This document shows positions 12,389-24,980 of a DNA stretch of 64,000 bases, piece after piece. A program made the translations under genes and the position numbers. The DNA is from Grammothele lineata. Lineage: Eukaryota; Basidiomycota; Agaricomycetes; Polyporales; Polyporaceae. Below the pieces are notes generated by a model that saw only the letters and a list, made by a program, of their open reading frames with translations, had not been told where the DNA came from and searched no databases. Location: NCBI GenBank assembly GCA_002150815.3, contig NDFF03000316.1, positions 124,001 to 188,000 on the forward strand, written 5' to 3'. Positions within the stretch are counted from its first letter, which is position 1; each line of letters starts with the position of its first letter.

Positions 12389-13932
12389 ATGTCGTCTTCC
12401 ACTGGCACAGCTAATCTCGATGTATGCGCTATTTGCCGTACTCGCGCGACGCTCTGACAATCAGCGTTGTGCAGGCATTGAAGGTTATCGTCTCCCTGGC
12501 CGAAAAAGAGATCTTAAAACCGATCCCTCCTTTGGAGGAAATTCGCTTCGGACAGGTAGAGCCCCCCTATTCCCCTGGAGACGTTCTGACCCTCTTTCAG
12601 AGTATGTCCGATCACATGGTGCTTGCCTCGTACAGCCCGGGAGAAGGGTGGTCTGCCCCCGAGATTAGGCCTTACGGTCCACTTTCATTCATGCCCGCGA
12701 GCTCTTGCTTTCAGCTCGCCACTAGCGCTCTTGAGGGTATGAAGGTCAGCGCACAGCCTCGAGTCGTCGTGTGATTCTCACCAACGTCATATCAGGCGTA
12801 CATGGGCCCGGGAGGCGTACCCCGTTTGTTCCGCCCACAGATGAACATGGCGAGGTTTGCACGATCCGCCGCGCGTGTGGGTCTACCGGTGTGTCTCTTC
12901 CTTGACGTGGTTGCTATTGCATTTGACGGAGTCTGCGATAGGTGTTCGATCACATGGAGCTTCTGAAGCTCATCAAACGACTTGTCATGGTAGACTATCG
13001 CTGGATCCCAGCCGCCAGAGGCCACAGCCTTTATATCCGTCCCATGATTGTTGGAACACGCCACTGTAAGTGGATTTTGGTATGCCTATTTCTTAGTATT
13101 CAGCGCTCAATGCCTCTCCTGTGCGCACCGCCCGTCCTTGCGGGGTTTCACATACCGTCGCCACCTTCTCGCTGCACTGCCGTCCAGCAATGAATCTTGC
13201 TCCTTCTCACAGCGCCCTCCTATGGGTCATGTGCGCACCTGCAGGACCCTACTTCCGCCACCCTCGCGCGCTCCGGCTACTCGCTGTGCCCGGGGCGGTG
13301 CGTGCGTGGCCAGGAGGGACGGGCGCACACAAGCTTCTGCTCAACTATGGCGCAACTGTCGAGTCACACGGCGCCGCACTCGCGCAAGGTTTTGATATGA
13401 ACCTCTGGTTGTTCGGAGACACGATCGCCGAGGCAGGCGTTATGAACTTCTTTGTTCTGCTCCGGCGCGAGGGTGACGGATGTGCGTGCGCCCGCTGTAT
13501 CGTCAACTTCGTTCTGGGCTGACGTATCCCACGCTCACAGCTTTCGACTTGCTCACGCCTCCGCTGGACGGGACAATCCTTCCTGGCGTCACCCGCGATT
13601 CCGTCCTCACGCTCGCTGCGGCGCACTCCTCCGGCTCCACACTCCCAGGCCTGTCTCCAGACATATGCCTCCACTGCGAGGAACGTGTGCTCACCATGCC
13701 GGATCTGAAGCGCTGGGTCGCGGACGGTCGCGTTGCGGAGGTATTCGCAGTCGGCACGGCGGTCGTAGTCGCGCCTGTGGGGAGCATCACATGGGGCGAG
13801 GTGGAGATCGCGCTGCCCGTGTTCGGTGAGAACTTGGGTCTTGTGGGCAGGGCATTGTTTGAGCGCATCACGGACATCCAGGAAGGAAGATTCGAGTGGG
13901 AAGGGTGGTCTGTGCGGTGCGATACTGATTGA
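12389..13932 (+). CDS. BAT: branched-chain amino acid aminotransferase
   Basis: PLP-dependent fold-type IV transaminase that interconverts Leu/Ile/Val and their 2-oxo acids. It starts MSSSTGTANLD, then after a short intron ALKVIVSLAEKEILKPIPPL. Recognisable segments follow in family order: FGQ, HMVLASYSPGEGWSAPEIRP, LSFMPASSCFQLATSALEGM, GGVPRLFRPQMNMARFARSA, FDHMELLKLIKRLVMVD, CAPAGPYF, the stretch GGTGAHKLLLNYGATVES containing the likely PLP lysine, NLWLFGD, EAGVMNFFVLLRRE and LDGTILPGVTRDSVL, ending at TGA 13930-13932. No mitochondrial presequence is obvious, so a cytosolic form is likely. Sequence around the lysine is more diverged than in canonical enzymes. The exon around 13,060-13,200 is ambiguous. 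Confidence 0.9.
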
Positions 13933-14738
13933 GAACCAATGTGTGAGTTAGTCTTTGCAATCAGACACGTAACAATGCTGACAAGTTTGTAACCTCAAGC
14001 TATGATGTGTATGAAATGATATGCGGTCGCCGAAGTGTCTTCGTCTCTCAGAGACTTCGGACTATCCTGTGGACCAGCGAACTCCGAACTTCGCGGGATA
14101 GATGTCACGTCTAATGGGCGCGCTTAGCGGACGTGAAAGTCATGACGGCTGTCAGCGCCGAGCATTGTGCTTCGAGCTATCTCGAGAATGGCTTTGCTGG
14201 AGTGCCGAAGCTCCTCATTTCAGGAGACATCTACCTTTCTGTCCCTTGGATGAACCGCTTTTACAGTATGAAGGACTTCGTGGTCTAGGGGGTTTCGAAT
14301 GTTCGATTCGGAACAATAAGGATTCGTCGCTCAAAACTACGGGGAATATACTGTACGTCAACGGCTGCCACATCAACTGATCGACCATTGAATTTGACGT
14401 GTGTCTGTCGAACAGGCGCTGAGGTACCTGTGAGAAATGCGGTCTACTTCCTGGAGGCCTGAGTTTGACTCAGGGTGGGCGCACGGTGATCAACCCTCTC
14501 CTTATACTCCCCCTTCTTATGTAGTGCAGCGAGATGCCCTCACCGGGAGCACTTCTCTCGATGCCCTTTTCTTCACCAGCTGGTATGTGTTTCATCTATG
14601 GTCGCTTTCTTCAACAGGCTGACGCACGTCCTCTTTCGCTAGCAGCAGATATGCAAGACCACCACAGTGTGTGGAAGGGGGTGAACGAGACGCACGATAG
14701 TCTGTTGATGCAGCGTCAAAACGGAAAGGGAAATTCAG
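13933..14738. other. intergenic region
   Basis: About 0.8 kb between two plus-strand genes. It should contain the terminator of the aminotransferase gene and the promoter of the following large gene. No RNA gene, repeat or supported ORF was seen. A short open frame ends at 14749, but I could not join it in phase to the next gene. Confidence 0.4.
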
Positions 14739-17700
14739 GTGCGTCGTGAGGCTGGATCCTTGACCCATGGTGTTCTATTCATGATCGTTCGTGAACTAGA
14801 CAAGCGACTTAGCAAGATGCGCTCACGATCGGACATGCTAGAGAGCGCGTCGGGTATGCTAAACGGTGGCGACGGTAACCCTTCAGCCACTTCTGCGCAA
14901 AGCATAGCCAACAACACTTCATCGTTCTTCGACAAAACCCCAGCGTTAATGAAAGCGTTGCATGCAGTTGGAGAGATTCACCCATTCGCTGGAGGTGTGC
15001 GGATCCATCGCTTACAACGTGTCCGATGTCTCACAATTCGCTCCCGTAGTCGCGATTCTCGCGTTCAAGGCCGTCTTCGAGTTGGAAGTAAAAAGGAGGG
15101 AGAACGACAAGAAGGTTGTCGCTGTGTACGCGGAGATGAGAGACATGATGGCCGCATTAACACAGTACGTTCGCTGGACCCGCTCGCAGTATGATATGCT
15201 TAGACGTTTCCTAAGATTGCGGTCTATCAAGAGCGAAAACGAGATTGGTCCCGATGGCATCTCCCTCAAGGCGCGGATGACGCACCTTGTTGATCTCACC
15301 GCTGACGATATCCGCAAGTGCGCGAACGCGTGTGACGCGTTCCTCAAGAAGAAGCTCATCGTCAAGTTCCTCACAGGGCATAAATGGGAGCATATGCTCT
15401 CCAAGTTCGCAGGCCACTTCTGCAAACGACGCGGGGAGTTTGAGTTCGCGCTTGCAGTCCATACTGGTATGGGGGTTGACAAGGCAAATGCGAAGCTTGA
15501 CGGGCTGGAGGAGATGACACAGCGTATACAAGAACGGTAAGCATATCCATCTGGGTTTGCCTAACGATTCGTTGATAAGCACTACTAGGATGGATGCTAT
15601 GATGGAGTTCTTCCAGTCGACAACCTCTCCCGAGCAGAAGGAGATTAGTGCACGTGTCAGGGAGAAGGGAGGTATACAGGCCGTGATCGACAATGACCGC
15701 AGTCTCAAGGATCTCGTCGATCTCTACCGAGGGTCTGAAAGCACAGTCGAAGTTGCCGGCGCCCGTGGTCGCCGCGACATCGCCGTTGACATCACTGACC
15801 TTCGTCTGGAAATTCGTGAAGGCGTGGAAGTGGCGGTGGAGCGCAATGCCGAGACCTTCCTGCGGAAGTTCGAGATGCAGCGCAAGCAGATCGTGGACGA
15901 GCTATCGCGTGTCATGCATAGGGAGGGCGACAGGATCATTAGCGCCGTCACAGCCGGGCCCCATGACAGGATTGTTGACCCTGTAAGAAGGGCCTCCTTC
16001 ATACGGCCGTGAGCGCTCATTGACGTGCCACTGTTGCAGGATCTCCACGCAATCTGGAAAGATATGGTATGTTTTCTTGCTCTTCAATGTCGATCCCTGT
16101 GTCCCCTTAGCAGAGATGGCTGTACTAGGGTTGGCGAGGAAGCACGAAGGCACGCCACTTCGTTCTGGCCTTACGCGACTACTTCAGAGAAAGGATGGAG
16201 GAGCAGAAGCGCAACGAGAATTACGAAGCACCAAGAATCCACGTCGAAGACGAATGGGCACTGGACTGGATCAATGTTACGCGGCTTCAACCAATCGTAG
16301 AGGCCTTCGATGACGACGCTTCGAACTTCATCACTGTAACCGAAGCAAATGATCTCACCACGGCGCGCCCAAGGGATTGGAGGTGGGTGGACGCCATAGA
16401 ATGGGAGTCTCTGCTATGACGCCTAGCTTATGATGTCGACAGCCTGCTCCATTGGCTAGCTTTCTGGGCGATCGGTACGTGTTCACAGCAGCTTTCAATC
16501 GGAATCATGGATGCTGATGTGTAGTGCGCACAGGGTGGCAGATATCCGCTACGATGTACCGCGACAGGATCAATCACGTCTTCGCCAAGATGTTCGCGCT
16601 AAAGCCGCACGTCCACCCAGCTGTGCGGAGTTCGGTTGATACATATCTACACGCCGTTTGGACGGGGGTATCCCAGCTCACGTCAGCCATCGAACCGTAC
16701 TATCCATCAGAGGCTCTTCGCGAGAAGTTTCAGAGCTTCATCGACGACGAGGAACGTCGCCTGAGAGGGGGCCTTGAGATGGTCAGGTATGATATCGATG
16801 CTATGGATACTTTGGTCCTGATTATCGGTCCTGGGAGGATTGAGAAAGTACGTAGCGTTGACATTGTCTGTCTGTAGCACCTTTCTGACACGAATTTTCC
16901 TTACAGTACGTCTTTCCTATGCTCTGCCTGCTGCTTGAGAAGGACTACGAAGTCATGCGGCTCGCACGAAAACATGTGATCAACAAAGACGAACTTTGGG
17001 ATGCGGCGGACACGATCGAATGGGTCTTGCACGCCGTAGATTTCAGATACAAAGATCTTCAAGGTGGGGATAATACTGTGTCGTGGTAGGGCTCCTTTCT
17101 CCGTAGCGTCCTTACAAATATTATCTAGACATATTCCGTCAACAAAAGCTCGATCCTAAGCATCAATTCAAGGGGTTCGCGTGCGGCATGGCGAGTATAC
17201 GCTCTCTTACTTCGGTCTATTCTTGGACTCATTCATAGGTCTGTAGTTTGAACACTGGTGCAACCCCGACGGACAATGGAGCCGCAACGTGGAGGTCCCA
17301 GAATGCACGTACGACGACTCAGAAGAAGGACAAGATGTCAGGCTTGAGGATGTCCTCAACTATCAGTTGGACAGTAGTGACGTCTTTGATCCTTCCGGCT
17401 ACGACGCCCCTCGGTTCTCTGCAACAGAAGTCGACCTCGCGTCTGTGCGACCTCTCAGAGCAGTGTAAGATTGGATCCTCTTTTGTGTGCTGCGTAATGT
17501 ACTGATCAACACGTAGGCTCGGAGCTTGGAACGGTTTCATGGCTAAGGGAGATATATACCCCTGCCAACCAATGATATCGCTCAACGTCCATGCCGCCGA
17601 TGCTTCTCACTTTGAGGCCACGTCGCGAACGTCAAACGGTACCGCCTTCACGCTGACGGGGGAGTGTAGGTCAGAGCCCGAGGGTGGCGTTGTCTACATC

Positions 17701-19197
17701 TTCGTGATCAGATACGCCGCGCGGTTCGACCCTCTATACTTCAGAGGACGGCTGTACGACAACGAGACGACCCTCGCGGGTACCTGGGGAAAGTCTCTGG
17801 AGGCCCTCATGGAGCCGGTGAGCTCGGAAAGCCCCAAACCGGGCAGCAGCTTCAGCTCGACTTCGACTCTCGTCGTGGACTCTTCCTCGGACCGCTTCAT
17901 CTTCAAGCGCCTCCCTCCGTGGCTCATGTGCTGCCGCCCGGACCCCATCGAGTTCCAGTCAAATAGGACCCGCGCTCTGTGGAAGTTCGCGCTCGCCGCG
18001 GTGTTGGACATCGTGGGTCGATATCGCTTCACTTGGCCATACTTCCGGAGAAGGCGCGACCACCGCAAGCGCTATATCGAGCTACTCATCCGCCTCAACT
18101 ACGCGGACCTCGACGACGACGAACGCGTGGAGCTCGCGCGCATCACTCAGACGCTGACTTCGGCGGACGCGCGGTTGTACGAGACGCGGTACGACTACGA
18201 GCTGCGCACGACGCCCATCCATCTGTACGCCCCTAGCTCTTCCGCAATTCTATCGCGCAGAAGCTCACCTTCCACAGGGACACGCACTGCGACCACTGCG
18301 ACAGCACCATCATCGGTCCGCGCATCATCTGCCTCGACTGCGATGCCTCGTCCCCCGGCAAGCCCCTCAACCTCTGCGACGACACGCGCTGCGGCGACCG
18401 CATCGTTCCCACCGAAAAGCGCCCTGACCTCCCCGCCCCACATCTCCCTGCGCACGCCGTGCTCAAGGTGCGCGCGATGGTGCACCGGCGCGAGTTTGTG
18501 CGGGTGGAGCAGACGGCGCGCGCAGCGTTGAGCAAAGCGCACGCTGCTTTCGAGGATGCGCGGGCTGAAGAGGGCGACTCCCTGCGCGAGGCGGAACCCG
18601 TGAGCCCGGTGGAGATGTCAGCGTATCATAACCGCCTGAGCGTCGCGTCGAAGTTCTCAGGCTCACGCCTCGCGTGCATCATCTGCAAACAGCGCGTCTC
18701 CAAGCCGTGTTGGTACTGCGTCTCCTGTCCAGGTACTGTGGACTTTCTTCCCCCTTTCTTGTCGCGCGAGCTGAAGCGCGCTCCTGTTAGATGACACCTT
18801 CGTCTGCCTCCCATGCGACGCCCGCGGCGCCCTCACCATCGGCACGCACACCAAGACCCACGCGCTCGTGCGCGTGCACGACCTCCCTTCCTCACCGCCC
18901 CCTACCGACAACACACTTCCCCTCAAAGCGCTTGAGGGGCGCTTCGACGCCGTAGAGGCGCGGCTGAGTACGCTCGACGCGCGCGTGGGCGCGGTGGACG
19001 AGCGGTTGGAGCGCATCGAGAAGATGCTGGAGGCGATGTGGACGCGCTCGAGGCGGATCGCGAGTTCGCGCCGTGCGGGGAGCGTAGGTGTGGGCATGGG
19101 CGTGGTGAGCCCGGGCTTGGACGGTCAGTTCCCGCACCCGTTGCCGACGCCGACGACCCCGATGTGGGACGCGGTGCAGTTGGTGGACTCGCCGTGA
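14739..19197 (+). CDS. large EF-hand and ZZ-type zinc-finger protein (Agaricomycete family)
   Basis: Long multi-exon protein of unknown function. The N-terminal helical domain is recognisable: FFDKTPALMKALHAVGEIHP, then after an intron VAILAFKAVFELEVKRREND and AEMRDMMAALTQYVRW. A single canonical EF-hand loop, DDDASNFITVTE (about 16,304-16,340), has acidic or hydroxyl residues at loop positions 1, 3, 5, 9 and 12, so calcium binding is plausible. After a low-complexity stretch come two paired-CxxC modules, CDHC...CLDC (from about 18,284) and CIIC...CWYCVSC...CLPC (18,670-18,820), resembling ZZ zinc fingers. A final coiled coil (about 18,930-19,040) has heptads. The apparent frame change near 18,225 is explained by a 53-nt intron, 18,225-18,277. 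The start is uncertain: 14739 is the first usable ATG, but 14780 and 14818 are also possible. Confidence 0.75.
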
Positions 19198-19496
19198 GTC
19201 GTTCAAGAGGGAGTCGCGATCACACCGTGAGGGAGGGGGAATGTTGGATGTGAGGATATATGATATTCGTGAGGGGTCATGAGTGTAATGGTAATGGTAG
19301 AGCGATATAGACCAGGATCCGGAGTTGCTGATAATTAATCTACGTGGGACGGTGGATTACGCGACGTACATGGGATGCATTGCAACGAGAAGACCAGTAC
19401 AACATCGACATCGATATCATGCAGATATGTAACATAGCGCGCGTGTAGGGAGCGCGAGGACCGGGAGCGAGGGAGAGTAAGGGCACGCCGTGTGCA

Positions 19497-22414
19497 TCAC
19501 CCGTTGGTGCTGTTGCTCCCGCGTTTGCTCCCTCGATTGCTGACGAGGGAGATGCGGTGCGAGGACATAGCGTCCTCGCTCTGATGCATCGCTTCGGCGT
19601 ATAAGAGTTTGTATCGCACAAGCTCGGACTCGAGCTCCTCGTGCCGCAAACGCGACATTACCAGCTCGTTCTACACGCCAATCGTAAGGCATCGCCGAAG
19701 TAGGAGATAGGAAAGGGACAAGCTCACCAAAACCTGACAGTGCTCCGTGTTCATCTGCGCGAGCTGCGTCTCCAAACTCTTCCTACACCGCTTAGTCAGC
19801 ACCTCCTTCTTTCTCACCCTCGAAAAAGGAAAGTCGGCCACTCACACCTGCGCCCCAAGCCTCTGATTCGCCTGCTTCAAGTTGTCCATCTCGATCTTAT
19901 GCGCGTCCCGCGCCCTGACCAAATCCTCGTACTCGTGCGCGTAATTGTCCAGCATGAACGGGGTGATGCGCAGCCCCATCGCGTCCTGGACGAACTCGTC
20001 CACGCGGTACCGCCTGTCCCCCGCGGGGAGCTCGGTGCCCGGGGGCAGGCCCGGCGGGGGGATCTCGTAGACGTCGAAGATGCGCGTGTTGAGGAAGGCG
20101 ACGAGCTGGTCGAATTTGAGGGAGAGGAGGGTGGATTCGTTTTTGTGCAGGAGGGCGATGGAGAAGGTGAACATGGCTTCGATGCCGGAGGCGAGGCAGT
20201 TGTCGTATATTCGGAAGACGAGGTCCATCGGGAAGCTGGGTCCCGGGCATAGAGGGCAAGAGTGAGAATGGCGCCTGTGTATATGGTAGGGAGAGAGCGG
20301 GGAAGGGAGCGTACCGATAGCTAAACATGGTAAGGAACCACTGTGAACAGTACATGCTCGCTTTCACGCCTTGCCGGACGAAGTGGAGATGGAGGACGGG
20401 CAACACCTCTTCCAGTAATCGCTCGAACTGCGACACGTGAGTTAGCAGATCCAACTGCTAGTCACGACTTATCATACCTGGAACTAAGGAAGACGTCAGT
20501 AGGAATACAGTCCCGAGTGCACGCAAGGCGTACCAGTCGCAGCTGCAGTCTTGGCATTTCCGGGAGGAAATGTCCGCGAAGGTCGTAGGAGTGCATTAAT
20601 CGGACGAGCAGGCAGAACGCTTCCTCATCTGGCATCTAACGACTTGCGTGAGAAGCCTTGTCTTTTTTCGAACGAGGATGACCTACATTTAGAAGGAGAA
20701 TGGCGACAATGAACGGTAGGCCTTGGCAGTACCCAACTTGCGGGTCGTATCTATCCTCCTGATTAAACACCCCATCGCGGTGGGGGAAGGCGCATACATA
20801 CAGTGAATACGCTTTTAAGACGTTGAACAGGTTCTCCTGTCCGATACCATGTCCATCAGTGAAGAAGGCATGGTGTGGGAACGTCCTGAGAACGCCGTCA
20901 GCATAATGAAGAAGTCGAGGTTCGACCCACACACCTGCCAAGATCACGTGTAATAGACTTCTCGTGCGGACTGGCTTCCTTGAGCAGCCGTAGATACGTT
21001 TGTTCGAGCTCTGGGTCTTTCGACGCGGACCTGCGTGCGATGCTCAAACGTCTAGAGCATCTTTCCAGGGTAGTGCATGGCGTACCTACATTAGTTGCCA
21101 GATCATACCCCGCAGTGTCTTCGGGATCCCGCGCTCGATGGCCTTCGCCAGCTGTTCCGGATGCTCCGACGCAAAGCCCTGGTAGTCTGCCACCAAAACC
21201 CACGCATTGAGTGCAACCCCACACCGCGAAGGGAGTATATGCGTGTACCATTGACGACCCTGCCCCAGAACTCTATATACAGCACAAGGAAGAAGGAACG
21301 GCCGTCACCGCACCGCACGGATAAGAGAGAGGAGAGAGCGGAGCGACGCACCCCAGTCCACCGCCTCTTCCTCGCTCTGCCGCTGGTAGAACTCCTCCTT
21401 GATCTGCGCCGCGGTATGGTTCCCGTAGCTTCCCGGGCGGCTGCGCGTGCCTCCCGTAACCCCGTTCGCGGAAGTGGCAGGGCTGGCGGGGACGTCTTCG
21501 GCGCCCTCCTCGAGCTTCGCGAGGAGGTAGGGCACGTTGTTCGCGGAGAGGATGGTCGAATTTGACGAGGACTTCTTGTGCCGTGTGCGCCAGTCGTCTG
21601 CGACGAGCGTGTTCTCGTCAGAACCTGTACCTTCTTCCACTGTGTTGAGATCCGAGCCGCCGGCGGAGACGGCGGACTTGGGTGCTGCTGCGAGGCTCTG
21701 TCGTGCGCTGAGGAGGACGGTGGAGAAGCGCGTTTCGTCGTCGGTCGCGTCCGCGTCCGAAGAGGCAACGGACTGTCGAGTCGAGAACTGACCATCGGGC
21801 TCGGTCGGAGAAAGAAGAGCTTCTAAAGGAGCGGGTGCAGGGACGGGAGGAACGGGCGTCGTGGCGGAGGCTTGCTTGGGCGATACAGATGCGAGCGTCT
21901 CAGTGGACGGAGACGTGGTCGTTATGGGAGGAAGCTGGGACGACGAGGACGCTCTCTTTGTAGGTGAGGCCGGTGTGGCGGCATCGTGCGGCGGCTCTGG
22001 GTTGGCGGGGGAGAGCGGGACGCTGGTGAGCTCACCGTCGAGAGGAGACGGAAGCGCCTCTGGTTTAGTCTCGGGAGGAGTAGAGAACGAGTCTTCCTGC
22101 TCTGCAACAGCGTCTGAAGGCGCAGGTTCTGCGATAGCTTCCGTAGGTGCACTCGTCGAGGACAAAGATTCTTCTGAGGCCACAGTCTGCTCTGAAGACG
22201 ACTCTGGGATGTCGGTCAGCGTAACATGCCTCGCCCCGCTGCCCTCCGACGCTCCGCCGAGGACCGTAGGTGGCTTTGTAGCGACGACGGTGGGCAGCTC
22301 AGGCGACACCGGCGAGGTCTCCTGGTCTGAGCGGGTCGCCGGCTCCGTCGTCAAGCGAGCGAGCGTCTTGGACGGAGTATCATCGCCCGGGACCGAGGCA
22401 GCGTCGTCGGACAT
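19497..22414 (-). CDS. TBC-domain Rab GTPase-activating protein (Gyp5/Evi5-type)
   Basis: Rab GAP that would promote GTP hydrolysis on Rab GTPases in exocytic/Golgi traffic. The N-terminal 370 or so residues are disordered and Ser/Thr/Pro/Glu-rich (MSDDAASVPGDDTPSK onward). After VDWGEFWGRVVN comes the TBC domain: ERGIPKTLRGMIWQLM, ITRDLGRTFPHHAFF with the catalytic arginine finger, and DPQVGYCQGLPFIVAILLLN with the glutamine finger (YCQG). Later motifs are FCLLVRLMHSYDLRGHFLP and MFSYRFPMDLVFRIYDNCLA. The C-terminus is a coiled coil (about 19,640-19,930), as in Evi5/Gyp5. About nine introns. The start at 22414 is preferred over an upstream in-frame ATG at 22642 because the extension is Arg-rich and atypical. 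Stop at 19497-19499. Confidence 0.9.
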
Positions 22415-23202
22415 GAGAGCGAGGGCGAGCGGGTCGGCTAAGGACGACCGCAGCTGTGCGCAGCAGGACCTGGAGGTGCAGAGGACGCGAGCAGAGGAAC
22501 AACGAAGCAGGAGGTGGGAGAGACGGCAAGCGAAGGCGTGGAGAGGATGTCTGTGAGCTGGACGGCAAAGCTGCGAACAGGCACGAGCGTCCCGCGCGCG
22601 GCCGCGCCCTCTGACGGAACAGCGAGCGCCCCTTGTCCTCAACAGTCATCACCACCGCCCTTCCTCCTCTGACTCCCTCTCATCTTCCTAGATCTGACCT
22701 GTCATGTCCTAAACATGTCTATCCGTGCTCTCGATTCTTCCTTGGAGTGTTCGTACGATGAGCAGGCAGGCAATCATATGCCCTACGACTTTATGTTGGT
22801 TGGAACATTTGCTCGTAAGTATTTAGCTCTATGTCATGGCGTGCTCATGACATCCATATCATCAGGCCCTAGCTAACCTGTGTAAGACATGCTTCTAGCG
22901 TCACCTCTCCCTCTCGCGATGGCGTACTTGTGGCACCTTGATCCCGAAGACCCCGTTTTGTGGCCGGGTCTTCGAGCTCAAGGCGGTGTGAATTCGTCAT
23001 CCATTTATTCCTCACTAGTCACTAGTGAGTCGCACTAATCAGTGATCTCATGGCTCCTCACTCTCCGAAAACCCGTTCGGGGTTGTTTGGAATTATGCAA
23101 TCTCTCCGACTCAGCATCTCTCCATATGTAATCCTGCGAAGCGCACAGAGAAGCGCCCCCTCTTCTCTCTCCGTACCATCACCCCCACTCAGACACAGAA
23201 TG
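22415..23202. other. divergent intergenic region
   Basis: About 0.79 kb between the TBC gene and the XPA-C-like gene, transcribed away from each other. Plus-strand codons remain open from 23,050 up to the next gene but lack a recognisable domain, so I treat this as 5' UTR and promoter. Confidence 0.4.
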
Positions 23203-24397
23203 GCTGGGCGCAAGCGCAAGGCACCCCCTGATAATCCCACCCCGAGCAAAGGCGTTCGCATCAAGGACGAGCCCTCACAGGAGAACGTTCCGCCCGCTCA
23301 AACCAAACTGGACCCCGGTCAGCGCTCCATCAAGAGCGAGCCCAATGCCCCTTCCGCGACTCCCCTCCCTCCTCACCCTGCGGCGGCGTCCAGTACCAGG
23401 ACCGTGCGACCCAGACGCGCCGCTGCTGTCAAGGCCGAAGCCAAGGTCAAAGCTGAGTCCTCTTCGTCCTCACTCTCCGTCAACGACGCGCCTCCGCCGG
23501 AACCGGCTCGCAAGCGCGCCCGCGCCCCTGCGAAAGGCAAAGCCAAGACTGAACCCGACCCCCCGCCTCCGCCCCCACCTCCGCCGTCTGGGAGCGACAA
23601 GCCCTCGCCGGAGACCCAGGGACCTCCGGCCAAACGGCAACGCGGGAACCCTAAGCAGACCGTATCGAAGGAGACCAAGCGGGCCCGGGCGGAGAAGTGG
23701 CGGGCTTGGTGCGTGGAGCGCAAGTGGATTCGCGCGGACGACCCGAACTACACGCAGAAGGTGGGCGACAGAGAGGTACATCGGTCTGATGGTGCGTTTT
23801 GCCTCCCTACTTGTCATTGCGAAGACTCACCCATGCTCCTGAACGCGTCGCTCTCGAAGCCATGGCATACTTCTGCCTCAAGGACTTCGAGATCGACACC
23901 CTCCCGTATTTCGCCTTCGACAATCCCCACAACCCAAGATCCTTCGGGCGGTCGTACAGCCTCGGAAACCTCCGCACCCTCGTCTCGCGCAAGTTCGCGT
24001 TCCTCAACGGCATCGATGAAGAACAGGACCCAAAGACCAAGGAGGTCGAGTTCCTCAAGCGCGGCTGGGAGCTATGGGAACAACAGTACGTCTCCCCTCA
24101 GCCTTCCTGCCCTTCCCATGCGAACGCCCCCGCAGCGAGAAAGACCTGAAGACGAAACACCCCAACCGCAAGCCTCTCGTCGTCGGCGTCATCTTCGAAG
24201 TGCCCGTCGCCTCCACCGCCTCCGAGTATGCACATCCGCGCCCGCTCGGGTCGTGGGTGACGCCCGCGTACGAGGATGGGGAGCTGGTCGGCTCGTGGCT
24301 CAACTTCCAGTTCGACCCGGACGCGGACGATTATGACGACTTCTATGGCAGTTTCGATAGGTTTAGGCCTCTGGGTGCGGACTGGGATTGGGATTGA
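23203..24397 (+). CDS. basic proline-rich nuclear-like protein with XPA C-terminal-like stretch
   Basis: Uncharacterised. The N-terminal half is disordered and basic: MAGRKRKAPPDNPTPSKG, many Lys/Glu SUMO-like sites (IKDEP, IKSEP), RPRRAAAVKAEAKVKAE, a nine-proline run near 23,563-23,595 and KAKTEPD. This suggests a nuclear, DNA- or chromatin-associated protein. A structured part follows: EKWRAWCVERKWIRADDPNY and, after a short intron, LKDFEIDTLPYFAFDNPHNP then YSLGNLRTLVSRKFAFLNGI. The order 'leucine-rich end, NPHN, aromatic/basic helix' resembles the C-terminal DNA-binding fold of XPA/Rad14, but the zinc-binding cysteines are missing. The C-terminus is acidic and ends DWDWD. The donor near 23,783 is uncertain. 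An in-frame ATG at 23050 would extend the N-terminus. Confidence 0.6.
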
Positions 24398-24980
24398 TAT
24401 AGGAAGGGAAGACGAGGTATGTTGCTTGCGTGCACGCAGGAATGAAGTCTCACTCGGTTGAAGTTCATTGCTCACAGGTCATGGAGGTGGTTCTGTATCA
24501 TTGTATGTACGATAGACATCATGCGGAGTACGTTAGGTGTTGTACTACTACGCCGTGCTCCATATCACAACGATAGCCATACGTTCTAACCAATCATGAA
24601 CCTTCTGCTACGCCCCACGCGCGCGTGGGCGTCAGCCTCCACGGGCGTCTCCGGGGAGCGCATCTAGGAACCGCGTCAACGTTGCAATGCTGGGCAATCA
24701 TGACCAGAAGCCCGTAGGTAGGTGCATTCGGCGAAGTATTGTTACAGAGGAGTACATATAGTGGAAGCTAAAGGTGCTGCATGGCATTACAGGACCTTGT
24801 GCATAGAAGACTGAGTGAAAACCGCTCACGCTTCGGCGCACGTTAGCTTCCCCACCGCGAGTGTAGCGGGTATTTGTCTCAAGGGCCACGGAGAGGCCTG
24901 CACCAGGCGCGGCTGCGGCGTGCGGGCCCCGCGCGACGACTGAGCGCACCTCGGAGGTTGGCCTAGACCCTTCGGCGCTC
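24398..24980. other. intergenic DNA left of the tandem array
   Basis: About 0.58 kb with no supported gene, between the end of the XPA-C-like gene and the first recognisable repeat homology at about 24,980. No inverted repeats or target-site duplication were noticed at the array edge. Confidence 0.4.

Noticed and set aside
18189..18280. Apparent frameshift between the central part and the zinc-finger part of the large EF-hand protein
   Set aside because: A 53-nt GT-AG intron at 18,225-18,277 restores the frame exactly (PIHL then DTHCDHCD), so no frameshift is needed.
22415..22642. N-terminal extension of the TBC protein from the ATG at 22,642
   Set aside because: The extension is Arg/Cys-rich and unlike the acidic disordered region that follows. 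The ATG at 22,414 gives a typical start.
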